From Streptomyces sp. RKAG290 (GTDB lineage: Bacteria; Actinomycetota; Actinomycetes; Streptomycetales; Streptomycetaceae): a stretch of 64,000 nucleotides of DNA. The position numbers and the translations under genes are program-made. Shown here piece after piece: positions 32,996-42,093 of this stretch (within the stretch, counting starts at the first letter, position 1; the number at the start of each line of letters is the position of its first letter). The stretch is from NCBI RefSeq assembly GCF_023701695.1, contig NZ_JAJOZC010000001.1:3533894-3597893 (forward strand), read 5' to 3'. Below the pieces are notes generated by a model. That model had not been told where the DNA came from. It worked only from the letters and a program-made list of their open reading frames with translations, and made no database searches.

Positions 32996-34417
32996 GTGAC
33001 AACGATGACCGACACTTCCAACGCTGCTCGCTTCCGTGAGTTCAAGATGCCCGACGTGGGCGAGGGACTGACCGAGGCCGAGATCCTCAAGTGGTTCGTC
33101 CAGCCGGGCGACACCGTTACCGACGGCCAGGTCGTCTGCGAGGTCGAGACGGCCAAGGCGGCCGTGGAGCTGCCCATCCCGTACGACGGGGTGGTGCACG
33201 AACTGCGCTTCGCCGAGGGCACGACCGTCGACGTCGGCCAGGTGATCATCTCGGTGGACGTGGCGCCGGGCAGCGGCGACGCGGTGGCGGCCGAGGCCGC
33301 CGAGCCGCAGACCGTACCCGCACCCGCCGCCGAGCCCGAGCCGGAGCCGGAGGCGCCCAAGGGCCGCCAGCCCGTGCTGGTGGGCTACGGCGTGGCCGAG
33401 TCCTCCACCAAGCGGCGCGCCCGCAAGGGCACCGAGGCGGCGCCCGCCGCCGCGTCGGCCGCGATCCAGGGCGAGATGAACGGCCACGGCCCCTCCGCCG
33501 TCCCCGAGGCCCGCCCGCTCGCCAAACCGCCGGTGCGCAAGCTGGCCAAGGACCTGGGCATCGACCTGGCGGAGGTCACCCCGACCGGCGAGGGCGGCGT
33601 CATCACCCGCGAGGACGTGCACGCGGCGGCGACGCCCGCGCCGGCCGTCGTACCCGTGCAGGCCGACGCTCCGGCTCCGGCCGCGGTCCCGGCCGTCGCC
33701 GCCCCCGCGGCGGGCGCGCGCGAGACCCGTATCCCGGTCAAGGGTGTCCGCAAGGCCATCGCGCAGGCGATGGTCGGCAGCGCCTTCACGGCTCCGCACG
33801 TCACCGAGTTCGTGACCATCGACGTGACGCGCACGATGAAGCTGGTGGCGGAGCTCAAGGAGGACAAGGAGATGGCGGGGGTGCGGGTCAACCCGCTCCT
33901 GATCATCGCCAAGGCCCTCCTGGTCGCGATCAAGCGGAACCCCGAGGTCAACGCCGCCTGGGACGAGGCGAACCAGGAGATCGTGCACAAGCACTACGTC
34001 AACCTGGGCATCGCCGCCGCCACCCCGCGCGGACTGATCGTGCCGAACATCAAGGACGCGGACGCGCAGACGCTGCCGCAGCTGGCCGCGTCCCTGGGCG
34101 AGCTGGTCTCCACCGCCCGCGAGGGCAAGACGTCCCCCGCGGCGATGGCGGGCGGCACGGTGACCATCACCAACGTCGGCGTCTTCGGCGTCGACACGGG
34201 CACGCCGATCCTGAACCCGGGCGAGTCCGCGATCCTCGCGGTCGGCGCGATCAAGCTCCAGCCCTGGGTCCACAAGGGCAAGGTCAAGCCCCGCCAGGTC
34301 ACCACCCTGGCGCTCTCCTTCGACCACCGCCTGGTCGACGGCGAGCTCGGCTCCAAGGTGCTGGCCGACGTGGCCGCGATCCTGGAGCAGCCGAAGCGGC
34401 TGATCACCTGGGCGTAG
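32996..34417 (+). CDS. bkdC: Branched-chain/2-oxo acid dehydrogenase E2 component (operon 2)
   Basis: A 473-residue dihydrolipoyl acyltransferase, intact. One lipoyl domain (Lys54 in EVETAKAAVELP), an Ala/Pro/Glu linker, the subunit-binding domain (VRKLAKDLGIDLAEVTPTGEGG) and the catalytic domain with SFDHRLVDG near the end are in order. GTG 32996 has GAGGA 7 nt upstream; ATG 33005 is possible. The hairpin 34426-34458 ends the operon. Confidence 0.93.
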   Translation: MTTMTDTSNAARFREFKMPDVGEGLTEAEILKWFVQPGDTVTDGQVVCEVETAKAAVELPIPYDGVVHELRFAEGTTVDVGQVIISVDVAPGSGDAVAAEAAEPQTVPAPAAEPEPEPEAPKGRQPVLVGYGVAESSTKRRARKGTEAAPAAASAAIQGEMNGHGPSAVPEARPLAKPPVRKLAKDLGIDLAEVTPTGEGGVITREDVHAAATPAPAVVPVQADAPAPAAVPAVAAPAAGARETRIPVKGVRKAIAQAMVGSAFTAPHVTEFVTIDVTRTMKLVAELKEDKEMAGVRVNPLLIIAKALLVAIKRNPEVNAAWDEANQEIVHKHYVNLGIAAATPRGLIVPNIKDADAQTLPQLAASLGELVSTAREGKTSPAAMAGGTVTITNVGVFGVDTGTPILNPGESAILAVGAIKLQPWVHKGKVKPRQVTTLALSFDHRLVDGELGSKVLADVAAILEQPKRLITWA

Positions 34418-34425
34418 GTGTGTGC

Positions 34426-34458
34426 GATGGCCCCGCGCGAAGCCCGCGCGGGGCCATC
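34426..34458 (+). terminator. 14-bp-arm hairpin after bkd operon 2
   Basis: GATGGCCCCGCGCG (34426-34439) pairs exactly with 34445-34458. It starts 9 nt after the E2 stop and faces the convergent hydrolase gene. Confidence 0.85.
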
Positions 34459-34542
34459 GGCATGTCCGGCTCCCGCAGGGCGGTTCGGCGAACACGGTCT
34501 TGCCGACGGTGCGCGGCTTGCGTCCCGACAGGCGGTCCCGCT

Positions 34543-35241
34543 TCAGGCCCCGTCCGGGGTGAGTTCCACGAGGTGCCGGGCCGTGCCGACGGGGTCGACG
34601 ATCTGGTGCAGGTGCGCGCCGGCCAGGTGCGCTACGCACCACCCGCGTTCCCTCGCGTCCGTGGCCACGTCGTCGTACGGGGGCCCGAACAGCAGGTACG
34701 AGCACGGGTGGTCGTCCCAGCCGTCGGGGACCGGGACGTGCTGCTCGTAGTAGGACAGCGGCAGCCTCGGCTGCTCGTCGATGACCCGCTGCCTCATCGC
34801 GGGGTCGGAGAACATCGGTGCGATGTCGGCCTCGTCCCACCAGTCGGTCCAGCGCGGCAGCGTGCCGTCGACTGCCATGGGCCCGAGGAACTCAAGCAGT
34901 TCGGGCGGGGCGACAGGGGTCGGTCCGGTGCGGGCCGGCAGGGCCGCGTCGACGAAGACCGAGGCGGCCACCTGGTGGTCGAGCCCCGCGCGGATGGCCG
35001 GGATGAACAGCCCCGCATTGCTGTGTGCCACCAGCACGAGCGGCTGATCCGCCGGGATGTCCCGCAGGCCGTCCCGCACGGCGGCGGCTGCCCGGGGCCA
35101 GAACGGCGGTTCGCCTGCGCCCACGTCCAGCAGGGACGGTACGCGTACCTGGTAGCCGGCGGCGGTCAGCTGCTCGGCCACCGGGTGCCAGGTCGAGGGA
35201 CCGACCGAGGGGCTGTGGACGAGAACGAAGGTCGGCTGCAT
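34543..35241 (-). CDS. Alpha/beta hydrolase
   Basis: A 232-residue alpha/beta hydrolase. The oxyanion region is VLVHSPSVGPSTWHPV, the nucleophile elbow is VAHSNAGL (Ser in HSNAG instead of GxSxG) and a C-terminal His lies in GAHLHQIVDP. ATG 35241 follows an AGGA motif. The substrate is unknown. Confidence 0.85.
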   Translation of the reverse strand: MQPTFVLVHSPSVGPSTWHPVAEQLTAAGYQVRVPSLLDVGAGEPPFWPRAAAAVRDGLRDIPADQPLVLVAHSNAGLFIPAIRAGLDHQVAASVFVDAALPARTGPTPVAPPELLEFLGPMAVDGTLPRWTDWWDEADIAPMFSDPAMRQRVIDEQPRLPLSYYEQHVPVPDGWDDHPCSYLLFGPPYDDVATDARERGWCVAHLAGAHLHQIVDPVGTARHLVELTPDGA

Positions 35242-35352
35242 ACGGGCATCCTGTCGCGGCACCACCGCCGCTCGCGCCCGAGTCGGCTGACGGCGAACAC
35301 CGCGTGGAACGCCTTCCAGGCCGGTCTGCGCCGGGCGTAGGCGCAGGGGCGG

Positions 35353-35820
35353 TTACGGCCGGAAGTACTCCGACATCATGTCGCTGACCCATTCCGGCTG
35401 CTCGACCTCCACCGCGCGGAACTCCGCCATCGTCGGCTTGAGGTCGATGACCGGGGTGCCGGAGACCGCGTCGAGGCCGACCACCGTCAGTTCGCGGCCG
35501 CGGACGGATTCGACGGCGCAGCACGTCACCCCGATGCGGTTCGGTCTGCGGGGCCCGCGGCCGGCGAAGACGCCGACGGGCGGGAGGTCGGACCGGCCGC
35601 GGTAGGGGCGGGGTTCCCGGTAGTCGTCGTGTTCCGGGAACCGGTCGAAGACGAAGAGGACCTCCACGTGGGAGAACCCCTCAAGCCCCTGGAGACATGC
35701 CTCGCCGAAACGTTCGTCGACGGTGATCGTGCTGCGCACCGCACCCCAGTTGTCCGTGTGCTGGACGTCCGTCCGGTCGTTGCGGACCGTGCCTATCGGT
35801 GTGATCTCGAAGCTTGGCAT
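35353..35820 (-). CDS. TrmO-family tRNA (m6t6A37) methyltransferase
   Basis: A 155-residue member of the TrmO/YaeB family, a beta-barrel SAM-dependent methylase acting on threonylcarbamoyl-A37 of tRNA. Typical blocks are FEITPIGTVRNDRTD, FSHVEVLFVFDRFPE, GVFAGRGPRRPNRIGVT and VIDLKPTM. The PRRPNRIG stretch is the family signature. It stands alone. Confidence 0.88.
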   Translation of the reverse strand: MPSFEITPIGTVRNDRTDVQHTDNWGAVRSTITVDERFGEACLQGLEGFSHVEVLFVFDRFPEHDDYREPRPYRGRSDLPPVGVFAGRGPRRPNRIGVTCCAVESVRGRELTVVGLDAVSGTPVIDLKPTMAEFRAVEVEQPEWVSDMMSEYFRP

Positions 35821-36024
35821 GGCAACGTTCTATCGCCTCGGCCGGTGGCGTGCCCAGAGGCGGACGGCGCGCGTGCCGCCCGGCTGCACGTGTAACAGGA
35901 ATGTATTAGTGGGTGGTTGGGCGGAACGGGCTCCCGGGCCCGGCCGGTCCTGATGATCAGAAGCGCTCGCTCGGACCGACCCGTACCGAGCAGCCGGCAC
36001 CGCCACCGAACTGAGGAAGAAACG

Positions 36025-36738
36025 ATGCGCGTTCACAAGCTCACCTTCGCAGCCCTGGTCGTTGCCGCGGGTCTCTCGCTCACGGCCTGCCAGAACGACG
36101 ATGACGGCGCGGGGCAGAGCGACCCGTCGGCCGGGTCCACCGCGTCGTCCGCGTCGTCCGCGTCATCCGCGTCATCCGCGTCGTCCTCGGACGGTGGTTC
36201 GGGCTCGGGCGGTTCGGATCAGGGCGACGGGAAGGAGTCCGCCGGGACGAGCTCCGCCGGCTCGGACTCCGGTAGGTCGAGCTCCGGCGGCAGCGGGAGC
36301 GGCTCGGGTGCCAAGCCCGCCAAGTGCACCACCGACGGGCTGGAGGTCACGGCGAAGAACGGCTTCATCGAAGGCGACCGCGACGGATCGGTCGTGGTGC
36401 AGCTGACGAACGGCAGCGGTGCGGACTGTGTGATCTCCGGGTTCGCGGGCGTCGACCTGAAGACCAACTCGGGGACGATCTCCGCCACGCGCAAGGGTGA
36501 GCCCGGCGACCCGTACGTCCTCAAGAACGGGAAGGAAATCGACTTCTACGTCAGCTACCCGCTCAATGAGTCGGGCGGCTCCGGCGTCCGCATCACGGGG
36601 CTGGTGGTGACACCGCCGAACGAGACGAAGTCGGTCACTCTCGACTGGCCGGGCAACGGCTCGCTGCCTGCCTCGGACAGCCCCGACGGTGCCCAGGTGC
36701 TGGTGGGCCCGATCGGCAGCGCAGGCCAGGGCGGCTGA
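36025..36738 (+). CDS. DUF4232 lipoprotein
   Basis: A 237-residue lipoprotein. The signal with lipobox LSLTAC places the lipidated Cys at residue 22. A Ser/Gly-rich spacer with five 9-bp SSA repeats (36142-36186) follows. The DUF4232 beta-sandwich starts about residue 98 with CTTDGLEVTA. GAGGAAG precedes ATG 36025. Function unknown; it is exposed outside the membrane. Confidence 0.88.
   Translation: MRVHKLTFAALVVAAGLSLTACQNDDDGAGQSDPSAGSTASSASSASSASSASSSDGGSGSGGSDQGDGKESAGTSSAGSDSGRSSSGGSGSGSGAKPAKCTTDGLEVTAKNGFIEGDRDGSVVVQLTNGSGADCVISGFAGVDLKTNSGTISATRKGEPGDPYVLKNGKEIDFYVSYPLNESGGSGVRITGLVVTPPNETKSVTLDWPGNGSLPASDSPDGAQVLVGPIGSAGQGG
36142..36186 (+). repeat. Five 9-bp coding repeats (Ser-Ser-Ala)
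   Basis: GCGTCGTCC/GCGTCATCC is repeated five times head-to-tail in the linker of the lipoprotein. It is a slippage-prone tract that sets linker length. Confidence 0.85.
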
Positions 36739-36780
36739 TCCGCTCGGCCCAGGAGTTCAGGGCGTTGCCGGACACGCGAG

Positions 36781-36811
36781 AGGGGCCCCGCGGACTTTCC
36801 GCGGGGCCCCT
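36781..36811. terminator. 14-bp-arm hairpin between convergent genes
   Basis: AGGGGCCCCGCGGA (36781-36794) pairs with 36798-36811 around CTT. It is shared by the lipoprotein gene and the leftward carboxypeptidase gene. Confidence 0.85.
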
Positions 36812-36832
36812 CCCTCGTGGTGCGGGACCGGG

Positions 36833-37735
36833 CTACTTCTTGAAGCCGTAGTCCATGAGCTTCTTCGCGTCCGCGGTGCGGTTCGCCTCCGAGGTGGAGG
36901 TCAGGACCGTGCCGATGACCGTCTTGCCGCTACGGGTCGCGGCGAAGACCAGGCAGTACTTGGCCGACGGGCCGGAGCCGGTCTTCACACCGATCGCGCC
37001 GCTGTAGGTGCCCAGCAGCTTGTTGGTGTTGGTCCACGACATGTAGCGGTAACCACCGCTCTTCGTGGTGGTCTTCTGCTTCGTCGACTTCGTCTTCACG
37101 ACCGTGCGGAACGTGGAGTACTTCATCGCGCTGCTGGCGAGCTTCGTCAGGTCGCGCGGGGTCGAGTAGTTGGACCCGTTCCCTATGCCGTCGAACGAGT
37201 CGAAGTGGGTGTTCTTCAGCCCGAGCGTCTTGGCGGTGCTGTTCATCTTGCCGATGAACGACTTCACCCGGGCCGCGCGCGTGGAGCCGGAGCCGAACTT
37301 GTCGGCCAGCGCGTACGCGGCGTCGCAGCCCGACGGCAGCATCAGGCCGTACAGCAGCTGACGGACGGTGAGCTTGTCGCCCACGATGAGGCGGGCCGAG
37401 GACGCGCCCTTGGAGACGATGTAGTCGCTGTACGCCTTCTGGACCGTGACCTTGGAATCAAGGTTGAGGCCCTTCTGCGCCAGCACCACCCGGGCCGTCA
37501 TGATCTTCGTGGTGGAGCCGGTGGAGCGACGGGTGTCCGCGGCCTTGGTGAAGAGGGTCTTCCCGGTGCCGTTGTTCATCACGAAGCCGCCCTTGGCGAC
37601 GATCGTGGGCGTCTTCGGTGCGGCGGCGGCCTGCGCCGTGGACGCGAACGCGCCGCCCGCGATGACGGCACCTGCGGTGAGGGCGACCGTGGCGGTGGCC
37701 GATACGCGCCTTATGCCCTTAATGCCGATATTCAA
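36833..37735 (-). CDS. D-alanyl-D-alanine carboxypeptidase (peptidase S11)
   Basis: A 300-residue penicillin-binding enzyme that trims the terminal D-Ala of peptidoglycan stems outside the membrane. A signal peptide (about 8-37, ending STAQA) precedes the catalytic domain with STTK (74-77), SGC (136-138, in place of SxN) and KTG (252-254). The best start is TTG 37735, with GGAG 8 nt upstream; no ATG or GTG lies nearby in frame. It is transcribed alone. Confidence 0.9.
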   Translation of the reverse strand: MNIGIKGIRRVSATATVALTAGAVIAGGAFASTAQAAAAPKTPTIVAKGGFVMNNGTGKTLFTKAADTRRSTGSTTKIMTARVVLAQKGLNLDSKVTVQKAYSDYIVSKGASSARLIVGDKLTVRQLLYGLMLPSGCDAAYALADKFGSGSTRAARVKSFIGKMNSTAKTLGLKNTHFDSFDGIGNGSNYSTPRDLTKLASSAMKYSTFRTVVKTKSTKQKTTTKSGGYRYMSWTNTNKLLGTYSGAIGVKTGSGPSAKYCLVFAATRSGKTVIGTVLTSTSEANRTADAKKLMDYGFKK

Positions 37736-38135
37736 GTTGAACGCTCCAAATGCCCCTGGAATGCGGCCACATGAGGGTGCCGCGCTCTGGTGAGACTTAT
37801 GAGTCCGATGAATGGTTGTGGCATGCGAGGAGTGATTTTTTACGACATCAGGGAGTGGGGCGCGGGCCGGTGGTGGTCCTGGCCGCCCGGGGGTGGTGAT
37901 GCCGCCCGCTCCCGGCGTCCGGGCCCCGCCTCCGCCCGGTCCGTGGCGTGCCTTGTCGGTGCTGGGCTCAGTCATCGTCCGACCCCTCACTCCGTGGGGC
38001 GCTCTCCGGGCGCCCCGGGCCCGCCGTGTACCCGGGTTCGGGGCAAGTGCACGGGAGCTGCGCCAAGGATGTCCGGTGGGGTCCAATATCCGGACGCGCC
38101 ACCCTCTGCATGCATGTTGTATCTATGCTGTGTGC
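37736..38135. promoter_or_regulatory. Divergent 400-bp region between the carboxypeptidase and gntR
   Basis: No convincing gene. Near gntR, TATGCT (38124-38129) lies 6 nt before the ATG and fits a leaderless promoter. TGCATGCA (38108-38115) and GCATGC around the start form a possible autoregulatory site. On the other side a rare T-run occurs in GATTTTTTACGACATC (about 37831-37846). Confidence 0.5.
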
Positions 38136-38810
38136 ATGCCAGCCCCAGCCTCGTCCCCCGTCCGCCCGCCCGTGAAGCAGCCACCCGCCGCCGAACGCGT
38201 CTACACCCACATCAAGGAAGCGGTACTGGACCGCCGCTACGAGGGCGGGACGCTGCTGACCGAGGGCGATCTCGCGGACGCCGTCGGAGTCTCCCGCACA
38301 CCCGTGCGCGAGGCGCTGCTGCGGCTGGAGGTCGAAGGACTCATCAAGCTCTACCCGAAGAAGGGCGCCCTGGTGCTCGCCGTCTCCGCCCAGGAGATCG
38401 CGGACGTGGTGGAGACCCGGCTGCTCGTCGAGGAGTTCGCCGTACGCAAGGCCGTGCCCGCGTCCGCGAAGCTGATCGCCCGGCTGGAGGAGCTCCTGGA
38501 GGAGCAGCGGCAGATGTCGCTGGCCGGCGATCTGGCCGCCGTCTCCGTGAAGGACCGCTGCTTCCACGCCGAGATCGTCCGCCACGCCGGCAACGACATC
38601 CTGTCCCGCCTCTACGACCAGCTGCGCGACCGGCAGCTGCGGATGGGCGTCGCCGTCATGGAGGCCCACCCCGGCCGGATCGCCGACAACATCGCCGAGC
38701 ACAGCGAACTGCTGGAGGCGATCAGGGCCGGTGACGCGGACGGCGCCGCGCAGGTCGTGCGCCGCCACGTCAGCCGGGTCAAGGCGCTGGTCAGGGGGGA
38801 GGACCGGTGA
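38136..38810 (+). CDS. GntR-family regulator with FCD domain
   Basis: A 224-residue regulator. The winged helix-turn-helix is AERVYTHIKEAVLDRRYEGG...EGDLADAVGVSRTPVREALLRLEVEGLI; the FCD domain follows (ETRLLVEEFAVRKAV, FHAEIVRHAGN, EHSELLEAI). ATG 38136 was chosen; a -10 6 nt before it suggests a leaderless transcript. The stop overlaps the MFS start (GTGA), so it probably controls that exporter or importer and itself. Confidence 0.9.
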   Translation: MPAPASSPVRPPVKQPPAAERVYTHIKEAVLDRRYEGGTLLTEGDLADAVGVSRTPVREALLRLEVEGLIKLYPKKGALVLAVSAQEIADVVETRLLVEEFAVRKAVPASAKLIARLEELLEEQRQMSLAGDLAAVSVKDRCFHAEIVRHAGNDILSRLYDQLRDRQLRMGVAVMEAHPGRIADNIAEHSELLEAIRAGDADGAAQVVRRHVSRVKALVRGEDR

Positions 38811-40117
38811 GTTCCGCCGCCTCTCCCACCCTGTCCTTGCCCGGCGACCCGCCCGGCGGCCGCCGCGCCGCCCGGGTCTGGGGCGTCGGCGTCGCCGTCT
38901 ACTTCGTCGCCATCATCTTCCGCACCAGCCTGGGCGTCGCCGGACTCGACGCCGCCGACCGGTTCGACGTCAACGCCTCGGCGCTCTCCACCTTCTCCAT
39001 CCTCCAGCTGCTCGTCTACGCCGGCATGCAGATACCTGTCGGCCTGATGGTGGACCGGCTCGGCACCAAGAAGGTCCTCACCATCGGGGCCGTCCTGTTC
39101 ACCCTCGGACAGCTCGGCTTCGCACTCTCCCCCTCGTACGGCACCGCGCTGGCCTCCCGCGCCCTGCTGGGCTGCGGCGACGCGATGACGTTCATCAGCG
39201 TGCTGCGCCTGGGAGCCCGCTGGTTCCCGGCCAGGCGCGGCCCGCTGATCGGTCAGGTCGCCGCACTCTTCGGGATGGCGGGCAACCTCGTCTCGACGCT
39301 CGTCATCGCACGCTCCCTGCACGGCTTCGGCTGGACCACCACCTTCGTCGGCAGCTCACTGGCCGGCGTCCTGGTGCTGGTACTGCTCCTGCTCTTCCTC
39401 AAGGACCACCCCGAGGGACACGCACCCCCGCCCGCCGAGCACTCCGGCGCCGCGTACGTGCGCAGACAGATCGCCGCCGCCTGGCGGGAGCCCGGCACCC
39501 GGCTCGGCATGTGGGTGCACTTCACCACGCAGTTCCCGGCGATGGTGTTCCTGCTCCTGTGGGGCATGCCGTTCCTCGTCGAGGCGCAGGGACTGAGCCG
39601 GGCGACCGCGGGGGAGCTGCTCACCCTCGTGGTGCTCTCCAACATGGCCGTCGGCCTCGTCTACGGCCAGATCATCGCCCGCCACCACGCGGCCCGGATC
39701 CCCCTCGCGCTGGGCACCGTCGCGATGACGGCCCTGCTGTGGGCGTCGGCCATCCTGCACCCCGGGGACCACGCGCCGATGTGGCTGCTGGTCACCCTGT
39801 GCGTGGTGCTCGGCTCCTGCGGGCCCGCGTCGATGATCGGCTTCGACTTCGCCCGCCCGGCCAATCCGCCGGAGCGCCAGGGCACCGCGTCGGGCATCGT
39901 CAACATGGGCGGCTTCGTCGCCTCGATGACCACGCTGTTCGCCGTCGGTGTCCTGCTGGACGCGACCGGCGACAACTACCGCATCGCGTTCGCCTCGGTC
40001 TTCGTCCTGGAGACGCTCGGGGTCGTACAGATCCTGCGGCTGCGGGCCAGGGCCGCGCACCGGGAACGCGAGCACCATGTGGTCAGCCGGGTGGAAGCGG
40101 TGCACGTACCCGCCTGA
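38807..40117 (+). CDS. MFS transporter
   Basis: A 436-residue major facilitator with about 12 membrane helices. The loop 2-3 signature is VGLMVDRLGTKKVLTIGAVL, and a cytoplasmic loop (HPEGHAPPPAEHSGAAYVRR) divides the halves. GTG 38807 overlaps the gntR stop. The ligand is unknown; the GntR partner suggests uptake of an organic acid or similar metabolite (inference). Confidence 0.88.
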   Translation: MSSAASPTLSLPGDPPGGRRAARVWGVGVAVYFVAIIFRTSLGVAGLDAADRFDVNASALSTFSILQLLVYAGMQIPVGLMVDRLGTKKVLTIGAVLFTLGQLGFALSPSYGTALASRALLGCGDAMTFISVLRLGARWFPARRGPLIGQVAALFGMAGNLVSTLVIARSLHGFGWTTTFVGSSLAGVLVLVLLLLFLKDHPEGHAPPPAEHSGAAYVRRQIAAAWREPGTRLGMWVHFTTQFPAMVFLLLWGMPFLVEAQGLSRATAGELLTLVVLSNMAVGLVYGQIIARHHAARIPLALGTVAMTALLWASAILHPGDHAPMWLLVTLCVVLGSCGPASMIGFDFARPANPPERQGTASGIVNMGGFVASMTTLFAVGVLLDATGDNYRIAFASVFVLETLGVVQILRLRARAAHREREHHVVSRVEAVHVPA

Positions 40118-40194
40118 CCCCCGGACCGCGCCCCGTCCGGCGGCGTGCCCGTCCACTGCCGGGCGGACGCCGCCGGGCGCTGTGCTGTGCCCGA

Positions 40195-41019
40195 CTACGG
40201 GGTGACGGCGAAGTTCTGCAGGATGGCGCCCGCCAGGTCCTGGTCACCCTCGGACTTGATGCGGTCCGCGACCGCGCCCGCCCGCACCCGGCCGCAGGCG
40301 AGCCGGACGTACGTCTCCCAGTCCATCGACAGCGTCACCGCGGGACCCAGCGACGGCGCACCGTCCACCGATCCGTGGCCCTCCGCGTCGACCCGGACCG
40401 TGCGCAGGAATTCCACCGGACCGTGCACATCCAGCACGACCGCGGAGTTGGGCGGTGCGCCCGCGTCCTTGGCCACCACCTTCGGCAGCGCGGCCAGCAG
40501 CGTGTCCCGGACGATCAAGGCACCGGGGGAGTCCAGACTGCCGGGCTGCCGCAGCGTCGTGCGCAGGTCCTGCTCGTGCACCCAGACGTCGAAGGCACGC
40601 ATCCGCAGCGCCAGTTCGAGGGTCTGCTCTGCGCCGAGCGGCGCCCGCGTCATGGTCTCCGGGTCACGCGACTCGTTGCGCAGCTGACGGGCCCGGCGGA
40701 TGATCGTGTACTCCAGCTCGGAGGTCATCTCCGGCGCGGTGTGGTGGCGCCGCACGTCGACCTGCATCTCCATGTAGCGAGCGAACTCGCTCTGCACGTG
40801 GTAAAGATCGCGCGGCAGCGTGTGGATCGGGCGCGGATCGCCGAGCTGCTCGCACTCCATGCCGATGATGTGCGACACGATGTCGCGCACCGACCAGGCG
40901 GGGCACGGTGTGCGGACGTTCCACTCCCCCTCGGTGAGCGGGCTCACCAGCTCGGCTATCGACTCGATGGAGTGGGTCCAGGCGTCGGCGTAGGTCTGGA
41001 GGATGGGATGGACGGTCAC
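40195..41019 (-). CDS. Maleylpyruvate isomerase-family mycothiol-dependent enzyme
   Basis: A 274-residue DinB-like protein of the actinobacterial MDMPI family. The N-terminal part (VHPILQTYADAWTHSIESIAELVSPLTEGEWNVRTPCPAWSVRDIVSHI) matches the family, including the TPCPAWSVRDIVSH motif with a metal-binding His. A C-terminal SCP2-like portion follows. Members use mycothiol as a cofactor; the reaction is unknown. GTG 41019 has GAGGGG upstream. Confidence 0.82.
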   Translation of the reverse strand: MTVHPILQTYADAWTHSIESIAELVSPLTEGEWNVRTPCPAWSVRDIVSHIIGMECEQLGDPRPIHTLPRDLYHVQSEFARYMEMQVDVRRHHTAPEMTSELEYTIIRRARQLRNESRDPETMTRAPLGAEQTLELALRMRAFDVWVHEQDLRTTLRQPGSLDSPGALIVRDTLLAALPKVVAKDAGAPPNSAVVLDVHGPVEFLRTVRVDAEGHGSVDGAPSLGPAVTLSMDWETYVRLACGRVRAGAVADRIKSEGDQDLAGAILQNFAVTP

Positions 41020-41198
41020 GGGACCCCTCGTGCGGTTCTGCGGTGCATGGGCTGGAGAGCTTGGGCGCGGACGGCGGGCTGCGAGCTGCAGTGAGGTTCG
41101 GTCGGTCCAAGTTACGCTGCGAGCAGGCACCCCGGCAGTGCTTTCGTGTGACGATCGTAGGCCCGTGTTGACGGCTCATATGCCAGGACGGTGGTAGT

Positions 41199-41999
41199 GT
41201 GCGCGCCTCTCTCATCCAGATCGCAGTAGACCCGGACGAATCCGTCAATTCCCGTAGGGAGCGCGCGGCTTCGCTGATCGCGGCCCAACGGGGCGCCGAC
41301 CTCGTGATCCTGCCCGAGCTCTGGCCGGTCGGAGCCTTCGCCTACCAGGAGTTCGAGGACGAGGCCGAACCACTGCGCGGCCCCACCCACGAGCGGATGG
41401 CCAAGGCGGCCGCCGAGGCCGGGGTCTGGCTGCACGCCGGCTCCTTCGTGGAACGGGCGGCCGACGGCACGCTGTACAACACCACGCTCGTCTTCACCCC
41501 CGACGGTGAGCGGGCCGCCACGTACCGCAAGATCCACCGCTTCGGCTTCGACAAGGGCGAGGCGGTCATGATGGGCGCCGGCGACGAGCTGGTGACGCTC
41601 GCCCTGCCGCAGACCACGCTCGGCCTCGCCACCTGCTACGACCTGCGCTTCCCGGAGATGTTCCGGGGGCTGGTCGATGCGGGCGCGGAGACCCTGGTCG
41701 TCGCGGCGGGCTGGCCCGAGCGCCGCCGCGCGCACTGGACGCTGCTCGCGCAGGCCAGGGCCGTCGAGAACCAGGCCTACGTGCTGGCCGTCGGCTCCGC
41801 CGGCACCCACGCGGGGGTCCAGCAGGCCGGCCACAGCATCGTCGTCGACCCGTGGGGTGAGGTGCTCGCCGAGGCGGGCGCGGACGAGGAAGTGCTGAAC
41901 GTGGAGTTCGACCCGTCCCGGGTCGCCGCCATCCGTGACCAGTTCCCGGCCCTCAAGGACCGCCGGATGGGGCTCGCCCCGCCGACGACCCTCGGGTAG
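41199..41999 (+). CDS. Carbon-nitrogen hydrolase (nitrilase superfamily)
   Basis: A 266-residue amidase-type hydrolase. The catalytic triad is seen as E40 (VILPELW), K111 (TYRKIHRFG) and C146 (ATCYDLRFPEM). The C-terminal AVENQAYVLAVGSAG and HSIVVDPWG blocks are typical of NIT-type omega-amidases. GTG 41199 was taken as start. A perfect 28-bp palindrome containing parS lies 58 nt after the stop. Confidence 0.9.
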   Translation: MRASLIQIAVDPDESVNSRRERAASLIAAQRGADLVILPELWPVGAFAYQEFEDEAEPLRGPTHERMAKAAAEAGVWLHAGSFVERAADGTLYNTTLVFTPDGERAATYRKIHRFGFDKGEAVMMGAGDELVTLALPQTTLGLATCYDLRFPEMFRGLVDAGAETLVVAAGWPERRRAHWTLLAQARAVENQAYVLAVGSAGTHAGVQQAGHSIVVDPWGEVLAEAGADEEVLNVEFDPSRVAAIRDQFPALKDRRMGLAPPTTLG

Positions 42000-42057
42000 T
42001 CGGGCACCGGCGCCGGCCGGTTCCGCGTCACCGCCGGACCGGCGCCCTCGCTTGCCC

Positions 42058-42085
42058 GGTGCCTGTTTCACGTGAAACAGGCACC
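42058..42085. other. parS: parS site embedded in a perfect 28-bp palindrome
   Basis: TGTTTCACGTGAAACA (42064-42079) is the full 16-mer ParB consensus. Six further flanking bases on each side (GGTGCC/GGCACC) also pair, so the whole forms a 14-bp-arm hairpin. It lies between the convergent hydrolase and LURP-one-like genes and could double as their terminator. Confidence 0.88.
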
Positions 42086-42093
42086 GCCCGCGC

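Noticed and set aside
33091..35340. A 749-codon rightward frame across bkd operon 2 and the hydrolase gene
   Set aside because: It lies in the wrong frame of the intact E2 gene and antisense to the hydrolase. Composition is Arg/Gly/Pro shadow sequence.
35660..35675. CCTCCACGTGGGAG as a further parS site
   Set aside because: It shares only the CACGTG core; the GTTT/AAAC arms needed for the ParB motif are absent.
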